From Novosphingobium sp. (GTDB lineage Bacteria > Pseudomonadota > Alphaproteobacteria > Sphingomonadales > Sphingomonadaceae), in assembly GCA_027490345.1 (NCBI GenBank), contig JAIXYF010000409.1, positions 1-35,753 on the forward strand: a DNA stretch of 35,753 nt, given 5' to 3'. The position numbers and the translations under genes are program-made. The notes under the pieces were generated by a model, which saw only the letters and a list, made by a program, of their open reading frames with translations, did no database searches and had not been told where the DNA came from. This document shows, one piece after another, positions 18,419 to 27,411 of this stretch (within the stretch, counting starts at the first letter, position 1; each line of letters begins with the position of its first letter).

Positions 18419-19030
18419 TCAGGGAAAGAGCAGCGAGCTGGTCCAGCCGCCGCTCTCCGAGCGGGTGAAGCGGCGGCGTTCGTGCAAGCGAAATTCGCGG
18501 TCCTGCCAGAACTCGATGGCATGAGGTGACACCCGGTAACCCGACCAGTGTGCCGGCCGCGGCACAGCCCCATCAGGAAAGCGTGCCCTCAAGGCTTCGA
18601 GGCGCTCCATATAATGTTCGCGCGATGGCAGCGGCCGCGATTGATCGGACGCCGCTGAGCCGAGACGCGATTCGGGATGCCGGCTGGCGAAATAAGCATC
18701 CGCCTCGGCAGCAGTCACTTCCGTGATGGTGCCTTCGATCCGAACCTGGCGGCGCAGGCTCTTCCAGTGAAACAGCAAAGCAACTTGCGGATTGGCGGCC
18801 AGCTCTGCGCCTTTGCGGCTTTCGAAATTGGTATAGAACACGAAGCCATCCGGGCCATGCCCCTTGAGCAGAACCATCCGCACCGAAGGCGCCGCCCCCG
18901 TGGTCGCTGTCGCCAGCGCCATCGCGTTGGGATCATTAGGCTCGCTTGCCTGCGCCTCGGCAAACCAAACCTCGAAAATGGCAAAAGGATCGGAGCCCGG
19001 AATGGCTGCTTCACTTGTTTCAGTATGCAC
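18419..19030 (-). CDS. pdxH: Pyridoxamine 5'-phosphate oxidase
   Basis: RMVLLKGHGPDGFVFYTNFESRKGAELAANPQVALLFHWKSLRRQVRIEG, ASDQSRPL, PHAIEFWQDREFRLHERRRF. GTG start at about 19030. Confidence 0.96.
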   Translation of the reverse strand: MHTETSEAAIPGSDPFAIFEVWFAEAQASEPNDPNAMALATATTGAAPSVRMVLLKGHGPDGFVFYTNFESRKGAELAANPQVALLFHWKSLRRQVRIEGTITEVTAAEADAYFASRHPESRLGSAASDQSRPLPSREHYMERLEALRARFPDGAVPRPAHWSGYRVSPHAIEFWQDREFRLHERRRFTRSESGGWTSSLLFP

Positions 19031-19136
19031 GGGCACGGTCCTGCTGGTCGGTTTTGAAGGTAGGTGCAGTAGCCCGGCGCAGCCATAGTGCAAAGCGAGC
19101 CTTGCGGGTAAGCCGGTGCAATCCTAGCTTAGGCTT

Positions 19137-20099
19137 ATGGCAGATCCTTATTCGATACTCGGCGTGCCCCGCACAGCTAGCGAGAAAGACATAAAGTCCG
19201 CCTATCGCACGCTGGCCAAAGAGCTTCATCCCGACCGCAACGCAGGCAAACCGAACGCGGCTGAGCGTTTCGCCGAAGTGACGCGTGCCTATGATCTGCT
19301 TTCGGACAAGGACAAGCGCGCCCGGTTCGATCGCGGCGAAATTGATGCAGAAGGCAATCCGGCCGGGCCGTTCGGCTTCGGTGCGGGCGGGCCGGGCGGC
19401 GGCATGGGCGGCGGACAGCGCGGCTATCGCCATGATGGCTTCGAGGGATTCGGGCAGAGCAGCAGCGAAGGTGTAGACCTCGGCGATATCTTCGAAGGAC
19501 TGTTCGGCGGGCGTGGCGGCATGGGTGGCAGCACGGCTGGCGGAGCAGGTGGGCCGGGCGGACGACGGCGCCCTGCACCGCGCGGAGCCAACGCCACATA
19601 TACGCTCAAGGTCCCCTTCACCGACGCCGCCCGCCGCGAACCGCAACGCGTGACCCTTGCCGACGGCAAGACGATTGACCTCAAGCTTCCCGCAGGATTG
19701 GTCGATGGCCAGCAAGTGCGCCTTGGCGGCAAGGGTGAACCCGGCCCGGGCGGCTTCGGCGATGCCATCGTGACCATCGAGATCGAGCCGAGCCCCTACT
19801 TCGAACGGGATGGCGACAATATCCGGCTGGAAGTGCCGATCAGCATCGACGAAGCGATCACTGGCGCAAAAGTGCGCATTCCCACGGTGGAAGGCCCGGT
19901 GATGATGACCATCGCTCCGGGTAGCACAAGCGGTAGGACACTGCGCCTCAAGGGGCGCGGTTTCACCCGCAAGAACGGCGAGCGCGGCGACCAGCTTGTG
20001 ACGCTGCTGGTGGACGTTCCAGTCGACGATGCCGATCTCAGGGCGCGCCTCGAAGGCTGGCGGGAAACGCGTGACCTGCGTGCCAAGTTCGCCGTCTGA
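19137..20099 (+). CDS. DnaJ C-terminal domain co-chaperone (CbpA-like, no zinc finger)
   Basis: J-domain MADPYSILGVPRTASEKDIKSAYRTLAKELHPDRN, Gly-rich linker, DnaJ_C (LKLPAGLVDGQQVRLGGKG, LRLKGRGFTRKNGERGDQLVTLLVDVP). Confidence 0.96.
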   Translation: MADPYSILGVPRTASEKDIKSAYRTLAKELHPDRNAGKPNAAERFAEVTRAYDLLSDKDKRARFDRGEIDAEGNPAGPFGFGAGGPGGGMGGGQRGYRHDGFEGFGQSSSEGVDLGDIFEGLFGGRGGMGGSTAGGAGGPGGRRRPAPRGANATYTLKVPFTDAARREPQRVTLADGKTIDLKLPAGLVDGQQVRLGGKGEPGPGGFGDAIVTIEIEPSPYFERDGDNIRLEVPISIDEAITGAKVRIPTVEGPVMMTIAPGSTSGRTLRLKGRGFTRKNGERGDQLVTLLVDVPVDDADLRARLEGWRETRDLRAKFAV

Positions 20100-20250
20100 T
20101 CCGAGGCTCCCCGAAAGGGGCGCAAAAGGCCCGCTAAGCTCCGGGGATCCGCACGTTCCCGTTGCCGATCTTTCACCTGAAGCGCGCAGACGCAGCGCGC
20201 TCTCAGGCTTGGCCAGTGGCGGCGCAATCGGCGTTCGGCAAACGTGGCCT

Positions 20251-21123
20251 TTGCAGGCAATGGACGTGCTGCGCCGCGTCTGGACGGGCGTTGCGCATGA
20301 CGGCACGATCCACGCCGGCAACTTTGCCTATATGGTGCTGATTGCGCTGTTCCCGTTCTTCATCACCGGGGCTGCCCTGTTTTCGCTGGTTGGTGAGGTG
20401 GAGGACCGGAATGCAGCTGTCAACACTGTGCTGATGGCGCTGCCGCCTGTGGTCGCTAATGTGCTGTCGCCGGTTGCACATGGGGTGATCGAGGCGCGAA
20501 CCGGCGGCCTGCTCTGGATCGGCGGGCTGGTCGGTCTCTGGACAGTGGGCAGCCTGGTCGAGACGATACGCGATATCCTGCGCCGCGCCTATGGCACTGG
20601 GCTGGTCCATGCGTTCTGGCGATATCGGCTCATGTCGACGGGTCTGATCATCGCCTCGGTCATTCTCATTCTGCTTTCCATCACGGCGCAAGTGGTCATC
20701 GGAACAGTGATGGAGGCTGTCACCACCTGGCTTCCGCAGGCAACAGGGCTGATTGACGCATTGGCCCTTTCGCGGATCGTCCCGGCACTGGTCCTGTTTG
20801 GCGCGCTTTGGCTTCTCTTTATCTCGCTCACCCCCGGGGCCTACAGCGCACGGATCTATCCCAAGTGGCCCGGCGCGCTGACGGTCACGCTATGGTGGCT
20901 GATCGTGACCACGATGCTGCCCAAACTGCTGCATCACCTGTTCATGTACGACCTCACCTACGGCAGCCTTGCCGGTGTGATGATCGCTCTTTTCTTTTTT
21001 TGGCTGATTGGCCTAGGGATGGTCGTAGGAGCCGAACTCAACGCAGCTCTGGCCGAAACGCCCGAGGAGCAGGCACAAGGCAGGTTTGATCAGGCGTCTG
21101 GGCAAGTACGACGAGATCATTGA
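20251..21123 (+). CDS. YihY/BrkB family inner membrane protein (start uncertain; ORF opens upstream, overlapping dnaJ)
   Basis: AHDGTIHAGNFAYMVLIALFPFFITGAALFS, YGSLAGVMIALFFFWLIGLGMVVGAELNAAL; multiple TM segments. Confidence 0.9.
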   Translation: MQAMDVLRRVWTGVAHDGTIHAGNFAYMVLIALFPFFITGAALFSLVGEVEDRNAAVNTVLMALPPVVANVLSPVAHGVIEARTGGLLWIGGLVGLWTVGSLVETIRDILRRAYGTGLVHAFWRYRLMSTGLIIASVILILLSITAQVVIGTVMEAVTTWLPQATGLIDALALSRIVPALVLFGALWLLFISLTPGAYSARIYPKWPGALTVTLWWLIVTTMLPKLLHHLFMYDLTYGSLAGVMIALFFFWLIGLGMVVGAELNAALAETPEEQAQGRFDQASGQVRRDH

Positions 21124-21136
21124 AGCAAGAGGTCGC

Positions 21137-21970
21137 ATGACGAGATTGATGGAAGGAAAGCGCGGCCTGATCATGGGTCTCGCCAATGACAAATCGCTTG
21201 CTTGGGGCATCGCCCGCAAGCTGCGGGAACAGGGCGCCGAGTTGGCCTTCTCGTATCAGGGTGAAGCCCTGGAAAAGCGAGTGCGGCCACTGGCGGCAAG
21301 CCTTGATAGCGATTTCCTGATCGAATGCGATGTTTCAGACATGACGGCGTTGGACACTGCGTTCGAAACGCTGGCCGCGCGCTGGCCGACCATCGACTTT
21401 CTGGTTCACGCGATCGGCTTTTCCGACAAGAACGAGTTGCGCGGCAAGTTCATGGACACGTCTTTGGACAACTTCCTGACGACGATGAACATCTCGGTCT
21501 ACAGCATGGTTGCCGTCACGCGCCGGGCCGCAGCCATGATGCCGCTGGTTGAGGACGAGAACGGTGTGGCCAGCGGTGGCGGCTCCATCCTCACGCTCTC
21601 TTATTATGGCGCAGAGAAGGTCATTCCGCACTATAACGTGATGGGCGTCGCCAAGGCCGCGCTGGAAGCCAGTGTGCGGTATCTTGCCAATGATTGCGGA
21701 CCGCAAGGCATCCGTGTCAATGCACTCTCAGCTGGGCCAATCAAGACCCTGGCCGCGAGCGGGATCGGCGACTTCCGCTATATCCTCAAGTGGAACGAAA
21801 TGAACGCCCCCCTGCGCCGCAACGTCACTATCGATGACGTCGGCGGAGCAGGTCTCTATCTCCTGTCGGACCTCGCCTCGGGTGTCACAGGCGAGGTGCA
21901 TCATGTCGATGCGGGCTATCACACCGTGGGCATGAAGCAGGAAGACGCGCCGGATATTGCCCTGAGCTGA
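21137..21970 (+). CDS. fabI: Enoyl-[acyl-carrier-protein] reductase (NADH) FabI
   Basis: LMEGKRGLIMGLANDKSLAWGIARKLREQGAELAFSYQGEALEKRVRPLAA, LTLSYYGAEKVIPHYNVMGVAKAALEASVRYLANDCGPQGIRVNALSAGPIKTLAASGI. Confidence 0.97.
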   Translation: MTRLMEGKRGLIMGLANDKSLAWGIARKLREQGAELAFSYQGEALEKRVRPLAASLDSDFLIECDVSDMTALDTAFETLAARWPTIDFLVHAIGFSDKNELRGKFMDTSLDNFLTTMNISVYSMVAVTRRAAAMMPLVEDENGVASGGGSILTLSYYGAEKVIPHYNVMGVAKAALEASVRYLANDCGPQGIRVNALSAGPIKTLAASGIGDFRYILKWNEMNAPLRRNVTIDDVGGAGLYLLSDLASGVTGEVHHVDAGYHTVGMKQEDAPDIALS

Positions 21971-21976
21971 AGAGCC

Positions 21977-22570
21977 TTAAGGGTTGGGAGGAGTAGCCAG
22001 CGGGGCGGCCGGAGCCGGAGCGGCGGGAGCAGTTGGTTGCGACATCTCGCCGTCGCGCTCGCGCTTCAGCCGGGCCTCATATTCCTTTTCCAGCACTTCG
22101 ACACGGGCCTGCTCTGCCGCAGTATCTGCATCGATTGTCTGGAGACGCCGCGCGCGCTCCTCTTCGATTAGTTTGCCGAACTGCACATCGCTGGCCTGCT
22201 TCTTTTCGGAGTAAGCGCTGTTAATCAGCTGGGCCATGCAGCCCGTGGCACCCCCCGCGCCAACCGGCGAGCAGGAATTGACACCAAAAGCACCAACCGT
22301 TTCGTAAGCCTTGACCCGCTGTGTCCAGCCCTGATTGACAGAGGCATTGGGGTTTTCTCGCAGCGGCTTGGGAATACGGAAACGTTCGGCCTCGTCCTTG
22401 CGGGCGCAGACCGTGATCGCACCGTCAGCCGAAGCCGGGCACGGATCATCCCCATAGATGATGAGCTGGTTGATTTTCTCGGCAGCACTTTCCTGCGCTG
22501 AAGCGCCAGCTGGAAGCGCCGCGGCCAATGCCGCGACAAAGAGCAAAGCGGGGGAAAGGCGTTTCATCAC
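21977..22570 (-). CDS. Secreted protein of unknown function
   Basis: Signal peptide MMKRLSPALLFVAALAAALPAGASA; cysteine-containing N-domain INQLIIYGDDPCPASADGAITVCARKDEAERFRIPKPLR; C-terminal charged helix and P/A tail. Confidence 0.8.
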   Translation of the reverse strand: MMKRLSPALLFVAALAAALPAGASAQESAAEKINQLIIYGDDPCPASADGAITVCARKDEAERFRIPKPLRENPNASVNQGWTQRVKAYETVGAFGVNSCSPVGAGGATGCMAQLINSAYSEKKQASDVQFGKLIEEERARRLQTIDADTAAEQARVEVLEKEYEARLKRERDGEMSQPTAPAAPAPAAPLATPPNP

Positions 22571-22665
22571 AAGGGCTCCGGCCGGGATAATGCGTTTCGG
22601 TATAGGCCCTCTTCGGCGTGAACGATAGCTGAAGTCCGCGCTAGAAGAGGTTCAAGCCGCGAGGA

Positions 22666-23178
22666 TCAAATATGCCTCGATACCGCGATCGCGACCCGGC
22701 AGCCCATGCGGATAGCATTGAACAGCAAAGGATAGGCTGGCGCCCTCTCGGCACCTGAGGCGAGTGCCGTATCACGATGTTCGCGTTCATCGTCGCGGAA
22801 TTCGCGGATCATGCCAGCCAGCTCGGGATCTTCGTCTCCGAGTTGTTCGAGTTGCTCGGTATAGTGCCGATCGATCTCGGTCTCGATTGCTGCGGTGCAG
22901 GCCATCGCAGCCTCCGGGCCAATCAACGCTGTCGCTGCGCCCAAGGCAAACCCGGCCGCAGACCACACGGGCTGCAGCACCGTGGGGCGCACACCACGCT
23001 GGATAAGAAGCGCGTCGAAGCGCTCGCGGTGAACCGCCTCCTGCTGGGCCATCGCGGCAATCTCGCCAGAAAGCGGCGTTCGATCCCCCATGACTGCCAG
23101 TTGCCCGGCATAGATCCGGATCGCCCCGAATTCGCCTGCCTGATTGACCCGCAGCATCGCTTCACGGGATTCCGTCAT
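22666..23178 (-). CDS. coq7: Demethoxyubiquinone hydroxylase family protein (COQ7)
   Basis: MLRVNQAGEFGAIRIYAGQLAVMG, EAVHRERFDALLIQRGVRPTVLQPVWSAAGFALGAATALIG, DDEREHRDTAL: di-iron E/ExxH motifs. Confidence 0.96.
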   Translation of the reverse strand: MTESREAMLRVNQAGEFGAIRIYAGQLAVMGDRTPLSGEIAAMAQQEAVHRERFDALLIQRGVRPTVLQPVWSAAGFALGAATALIGPEAAMACTAAIETEIDRHYTEQLEQLGDEDPELAGMIREFRDDEREHRDTALASGAERAPAYPLLFNAIRMGCRVAIAVSRHI

Positions 23179-23669
23179 CGTCGTGGTCCTTTGTCGCGGT
23201 TACCCAGCAGCACAAGCACAAGCAGGGCGCTACCCACCGAAATCAGAAAATTGAAACCCGCAAGGCTCACCCCAAAGAGAGTCCAGGCTGGCGTATCGCA
23301 CCGGATCAACGGCGCATTCATGATGGAGGCAAGCGGATCATTGCCAAGACCAGTTGAAGAGCAAGAGGTCAGCCCCTCCCACCAACCATACTCCACTCCG
23401 GCGTGAAACGCCCCGATCAGGCCACTGACCGCAAGGGCAAGGGCAGCCAATCGCAAAAGCACATCACCGATCCGGGTGCCCAGGGTCAGAAGCGCGGGCA
23501 AAGCAAGCGCGATCGCCGCAAAGTGCGGATAACGCTGCCACCAGCACATTTCACAGGGCGCCAGGCCGAAGCCATACTGCGCGAAGTAAACGGCTAGAAG
23601 CAGTGCGGTCGGCACTGCCAGCGCAAGAAGGTGGGCCAGACGGCTTGGCCCTGATGCCGTGCCGGTCAT
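23175..23669 (-). CDS. dsbB: Disulfide bond formation protein B
   Basis: YGFGLAPCEMCWWQRYPHFAAI (CxxC-type motif) with four TM segments and WWEGLTSCSS. Confidence 0.93.
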   Translation of the reverse strand: MTGTASGPSRLAHLLALAVPTALLLAVYFAQYGFGLAPCEMCWWQRYPHFAAIALALPALLTLGTRIGDVLLRLAALALAVSGLIGAFHAGVEYGWWEGLTSCSSTGLGNDPLASIMNAPLIRCDTPAWTLFGVSLAGFNFLISVGSALLVLVLLGNRDKGPRR

Positions 23670-23673
23670 ACCC

Positions 23674-25017
23674 TCAGCGCCCGCGAGCTACCAATGCTTG
23701 AGGCGCGGTCCGTGCCAGCGTCTGCAGAGCATAATACAGCTGGAAGTCGTCGATACCCTTGGCCTTGAGTTCTTCGGGGGTCATCTTGAAGCGCGGATCC
23801 TGCATCTTGTCGCGCTCAAGATCCTTGTCATCCTTGATCTCGTTCACAAGATGGCCCCGAAGATCGCTTTCACGATAAAATTTCTGCGCGCGCTTGCGCA
23901 GATCGGGGTCCGAAATCTGCGGAACGGCGATGTCTGGGTCGATCCCGCCCTCCTGCACCGAACGGCCCGATGGCGTATAGTACCGGGCCGTGGTCAGCTT
24001 GAGGGCCGTATCTCGCGTCAATGGCATCAAGGTCTGCACGCTGCCCTTGCCGAAGCTGCGCTGCCCCATCAGGATAGCGCGATGCTGATCCTGCAGCGCC
24101 CCGGCGACGATTTCCGACGCGGATGCAGAGCCCTCGTTAATCAGCACGACGAGTGGGACGCCCTTGGCGATGTCGCCCGGAGTCATAGTCTCGGCGTTGT
24201 AGGTCTCGTTATCCCGGGGATAGCGGCCACGCTGCGAGACAATTACCCCATGATCGAGGAACAGGTCGGAGAGTGCAACCGCCTGATCCAGCAGACCGCC
24301 CGGATTACCGCGCAGGTCCAGCACCAGACCTGAGACACGGCCACCGGTCTTGGTCTTGATCTGCCGGAATGCATCCAGCACCTCACTGCCGACATTGGCG
24401 CTGAAGCTGGAAACCGAGATCACCCCGACACTGCCTTCAACCTTCCAATCGACCGGCTTGAGTTCGATGATCTGGCGCGTGATCTTGACTTCGATGGGCT
24501 CGTCGCGGCCTGAGCGGAACAAGGTGAGGTTGATGGTTGTACCCGGCGGGCCGCGCATCTGATCGACCGCCTCATCAAGAGTGCCTCCGTAGATCAGCTT
24601 GCCGTTGATATGGGTGATAAAATCGCCCGCCTTGACCCCGGCCGTATCGGCCGGGCTGCCCTTGGTAGGCGCGATTACTTTGACCGCGCCATCATCCAGC
24701 GTTACCGAAAGACCGAGGCCGCCATACGATCCATCCGTCTGCGTGCGCAGATTCTCGAAATCACGCGCATCAAGATAGGAACTGTGCGGATCCAGCGCGG
24801 CCAGCATACCGTTGATCGCGCCCTTGATCAGCTTGTCGTCATCGACAGGCTCTACATAGCTTGTCTTGATCCGTTCATAGATCGCCATGAGCTTGCCGAA
24901 CTCGGGCCCGGATCGTGCGTCGACCGCCGCCAGGCCGGCTGTGGCTGCTGGAATGAGCGCAACCGCACTGACAAGCGCTGCGGCGCGAAACAGAGAAGCA
25001 AACTTGAACGACATCAT
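23674..25017 (-). CDS. ctpA: S41 family C-terminal processing peptidase
   Basis: PDZ domain GGLGLSVTLDDGAVKVIAPTKGSPADTAGVKAGDFITHINGKL; LVLDLRGNPGGLLDQAVALSDLF; LINEGSASASEIVAGALQDQHRAILMGQRSFGKGSVQT. Confidence 0.97.
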   Translation of the reverse strand: MMSFKFASLFRAAALVSAVALIPAATAGLAAVDARSGPEFGKLMAIYERIKTSYVEPVDDDKLIKGAINGMLAALDPHSSYLDARDFENLRTQTDGSYGGLGLSVTLDDGAVKVIAPTKGSPADTAGVKAGDFITHINGKLIYGGTLDEAVDQMRGPPGTTINLTLFRSGRDEPIEVKITRQIIELKPVDWKVEGSVGVISVSSFSANVGSEVLDAFRQIKTKTGGRVSGLVLDLRGNPGGLLDQAVALSDLFLDHGVIVSQRGRYPRDNETYNAETMTPGDIAKGVPLVVLINEGSASASEIVAGALQDQHRAILMGQRSFGKGSVQTLMPLTRDTALKLTTARYYTPSGRSVQEGGIDPDIAVPQISDPDLRKRAQKFYRESDLRGHLVNEIKDDKDLERDKMQDPRFKMTPEELKAKGIDDFQLYYALQTLARTAPQALVARGR

Positions 25018-25109
25018 CGTCTTTCGGCAGAGAGTGCAGAGCCTTGTGCTGCTTCTATAGGTCCGCTGCGATTAACGCCAGATGGGCTTGCGCCAAGCCA
25101 AAAGGGCAA

Positions 25110-26318
25110 TCATTTGCTGATCAGGGCGAGTGGATTGACCGGCTGGCCGTCCTTGCGCAGTTCCACCACGACCGTGGGTCTGCCCGGCCCGGCAAGGCCA
25201 AGCGGAGAACCCTGCACGAGGCGTGCCGCCACGGCGACGTCAAGGCGGCCAAGGTTGGTGATCAACGAAGTCCAGCCGCCATCATGGTCGATAATGACGA
25301 TTCGGCCATAGCCCCGGTAATCGCCTGCAAAGGACACCCGTCCGGCTGCAGGGGCGACGACTTGCGCGCCGGCTGCCGGAGCAAGCGTCACCCCGAGGGA
25401 TCTCCCATCCCCGGTTGCGTCGCCGAATCCGCTCACGATCCGGCCACCAACCGGCATGATCCAGGACAGCTCGTTGCCAGCCTTTCGCGAAGGCGGACTG
25501 GCATCGAGAACCAGCATGGAGCCCGGACGATCCTGTCGGGGCACAGGCCCGGGGAGCGCCGCCAACCGGCTGCGAAGACTACCATCCGCACGCAAGCGCT
25601 CCATCAGAACGGCAATATCGCGGGTCTCTTCGGCAAGGGCGAGCGCGCGATCCGCTTCGCGGCTCGCTATTCCCTGCGCACTGCGGGACGCGATCCGCTG
25701 CCTGCTTTCCAGCACGACCAACTTTTGACGTCGGAGAGTCAGCGCGTCTTCGCTTGCCTTGAGCTGAACGGCGGCGCGGCGCGCGCTGTCCTGCAGTTGG
25801 CGGCCGCGCACGATCTCCGAACGCAGACCAGCAGTCCGGCGCTGGACTTCTGGAAGCATGGTTTCAAGAACCGCTCGCAAATAGACCGTCTCGCGGACGG
25901 AATCCGCTCGCACCAGACTGAAGGCCAGTGGCCGCCGGGACATCAGTTGCAAAGCAGCGGTCAGGCGCACAACGGGTTCCTGCCGGGCAGCGATCCGCAA
26001 TCGCAGGGCGGCCCGCTGCCGGTCAATCTCACGAATCCGGGCTTGCGCCAACGCAATCTCTGCCTCGGATTGCTGGATCCGCGCTGCGACTGCCGCGGCC
26101 TCGCTAGCCGTGCGATCGGCGGCCGCTGTCGCCCGCCGGGCCGCTTCTTCCAGAGCGTCGCCGCGCGCTCGTGCTTCCTTGAGCGAGCGTGTCGCTGCGC
26201 GCAGAGCGTCGCCGGCCTGGTCCGCGCTTTCAAATGGAGCTTCCTGGGCAAGCCCCTGCCATCCAGCTACGCAGGCCAGCGCCAAGGTCAAGGCAAGGAA
26301 TGCTTTGCGTGACGTCAC
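25110..26318 (-). CDS. Murein hydrolase activator EnvC-like, M23-family (LytM) protein
   Basis: N-terminal coiled coil; degenerate LytM domain (GRIVSGFGDATGDGRSLGVTLAPAAGAQVVAPAAGRVSFAGDYRGYGRIVIIDHDGGWTSLITNLGRLDVAVAARLVQGSPLG). Confidence 0.92.
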   Translation of the reverse strand: MTSRKAFLALTLALACVAGWQGLAQEAPFESADQAGDALRAATRSLKEARARGDALEEAARRATAAADRTASEAAAVAARIQQSEAEIALAQARIREIDRQRAALRLRIAARQEPVVRLTAALQLMSRRPLAFSLVRADSVRETVYLRAVLETMLPEVQRRTAGLRSEIVRGRQLQDSARRAAVQLKASEDALTLRRQKLVVLESRQRIASRSAQGIASREADRALALAEETRDIAVLMERLRADGSLRSRLAALPGPVPRQDRPGSMLVLDASPPSRKAGNELSWIMPVGGRIVSGFGDATGDGRSLGVTLAPAAGAQVVAPAAGRVSFAGDYRGYGRIVIIDHDGGWTSLITNLGRLDVAVAARLVQGSPLGLAGPGRPTVVVELRKDGQPVNPLALISK

Positions 26319-26322
26319 GGCT

Positions 26323-26748
26323 TCACCCTTCCCGGTGATATGGGTGGCCAGACAAGATGCTGACCGCTCGCCACAGCTGCTCCGCTAGCATCGCACGGGC
26401 AAGCATGTGCGGCCAGGTAGCGGCGCCGAACGCGAGCAGAAGATCGGCCTCGCCCCGCAGTCCCGCATCATGGCCATCTGCAGCCCCGATGAGAAACCGG
26501 GTCTCGCGAACTCCCTCATCACGCCATTGGCCAAGTTGCGCTGCGAGAGCAGACGATGTCAGGTTCGCCCCGCGTTCATCGAGAGCAACCGTGCGGAATG
26601 GCCTTGCAGCAGGCGTTGGCACAATCCCGCCCCTGTCTGGCAGTTCGGTTACTCTGAAACCCCATGAAATCCGCCGCGCATAGCGTTCGACCAGTTCGGC
26701 TTCGGGCGAACGTCCAATTTTCCCGCGGGCGATCACGTGAAGCAGCAT
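26323..26748 (-). CDS. rlmH: 23S rRNA (pseudouridine(1915)-N(3))-methyltransferase RlmH
   Basis: MLLHVIARGKIGRSPEAELVERYARRI, FLIGAADGHDAGLRGEADLLLAFGAATWPHMLARAMLAEQLWRAVSILSGHPYHRE. Confidence 0.96.
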   Translation of the reverse strand: MLLHVIARGKIGRSPEAELVERYARRISWGFRVTELPDRGGIVPTPAARPFRTVALDERGANLTSSALAAQLGQWRDEGVRETRFLIGAADGHDAGLRGEADLLLAFGAATWPHMLARAMLAEQLWRAVSILSGHPYHREG

Positions 26749-26756
26749 GGTTGCGC

Positions 26757-26850
26757 CCTAGAGCGTTTGCGCAGCCGGTGGAATCACCTGCTGGCTCAAG
26801 AAACATGATAGTCCAAAGCGCTAGAGCAGCCGAGCCGATGCGTTTGGATA
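26757..26850. repeat. Candidate structured intergenic element with nested palindromes
   Basis: CTAGAGCGTTTG ... CAAAGCGCTAGAG imperfect outer arms enclose AGCC-GGTG-GAAT-CACC-TGCT-GGCT; followed by GCCGATGCGTTTGGATA. Confidence 0.45.
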
Positions 26851-26927
26851 GAACACTTCTCTTACCCAGAACTGCGGCGAAGGCCGGAATCTATGTATTT
26901 CCCTGCGGGCAAGGCGAAGCGGCGACG

Positions 26928-27368
26928 TCAGGCTGCGCCCTGATCGCCGAACGCCCACATGCGCTCGAGATTGTAGAAGCTGCGAACTTCCGGACGGAAC
27001 ACGTGGATGACGACATCACCGGCATCGATCAGGACCCAATCAGCTGCCGGCAGCCCTTCGATCCGGACATGGCCGAAGCCGCCATGCTTGATCCGCTCAG
27101 CGAGCTTCTGGGCCATTGTCGCAACCTGCCTTGTCGAGCGGCCCGACGCGATCACCATGTGGTCGGATACTGAGCTCTTGCCCTCCAGCGGGATCGTGAC
27201 GACGTCCTGCGCTTGATCATCGTCGAGCGAGCGCAGCACCAGATCTAGAAGAGAACCTGACGCAGCCATCGGCGACGGGGATGAAGAACTCGGGGCAGAG
27301 CTCTGGGTGGTGCCGGTATCCACCGGCGAAAGGTGTACGCTTGTCATGAGGTTGACGATGGTCTCCAT
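26928..27368 (-). CDS. rsfS: Ribosome silencing factor RsfS
   Basis: LLDLVLRSLDDDQAQDVVTIPLEGKSSVSDHMVIASGRSTRQVATMAQKLAERIK..RIEGLPAADWVLIDAGDVVIHVFRPEVRSFYNLERMWA. Confidence 0.96.
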   Translation of the reverse strand: METIVNLMTSVHLSPVDTGTTQSSAPSSSSPSPMAASGSLLDLVLRSLDDDQAQDVVTIPLEGKSSVSDHMVIASGRSTRQVATMAQKLAERIKHGGFGHVRIEGLPAADWVLIDAGDVVIHVFRPEVRSFYNLERMWAFGDQGAA

Positions 27369-27411
27369 GGCTGACGGTTGATTGACCTGGGTTTTGACGA
27401 CACCAATCTGC

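Noticed and set aside
17387-18529. 380-aa plus-strand ORF opposite the CDF transporter
   Set aside because: Antisense shadow; no protein-like pattern.
20109-20120. CCCC-GAAA-GGGG hairpin after the DnaJ-family stop
   Set aside because: Stem only 4 bp, no U-tract, and it may lie within the translated 5' end of the yihY-like gene.
19020-20321. 433-aa minus-strand ORF opposite the DnaJ-family gene
   Set aside because: Antisense shadow of dnaJ; composition typical of GC-frame artefacts.
25044-26312. 422-aa plus-strand ORF opposite the envC-like gene
   Set aside because: Antisense shadow; the minus strand encodes a coherent coiled-coil plus LytM protein.
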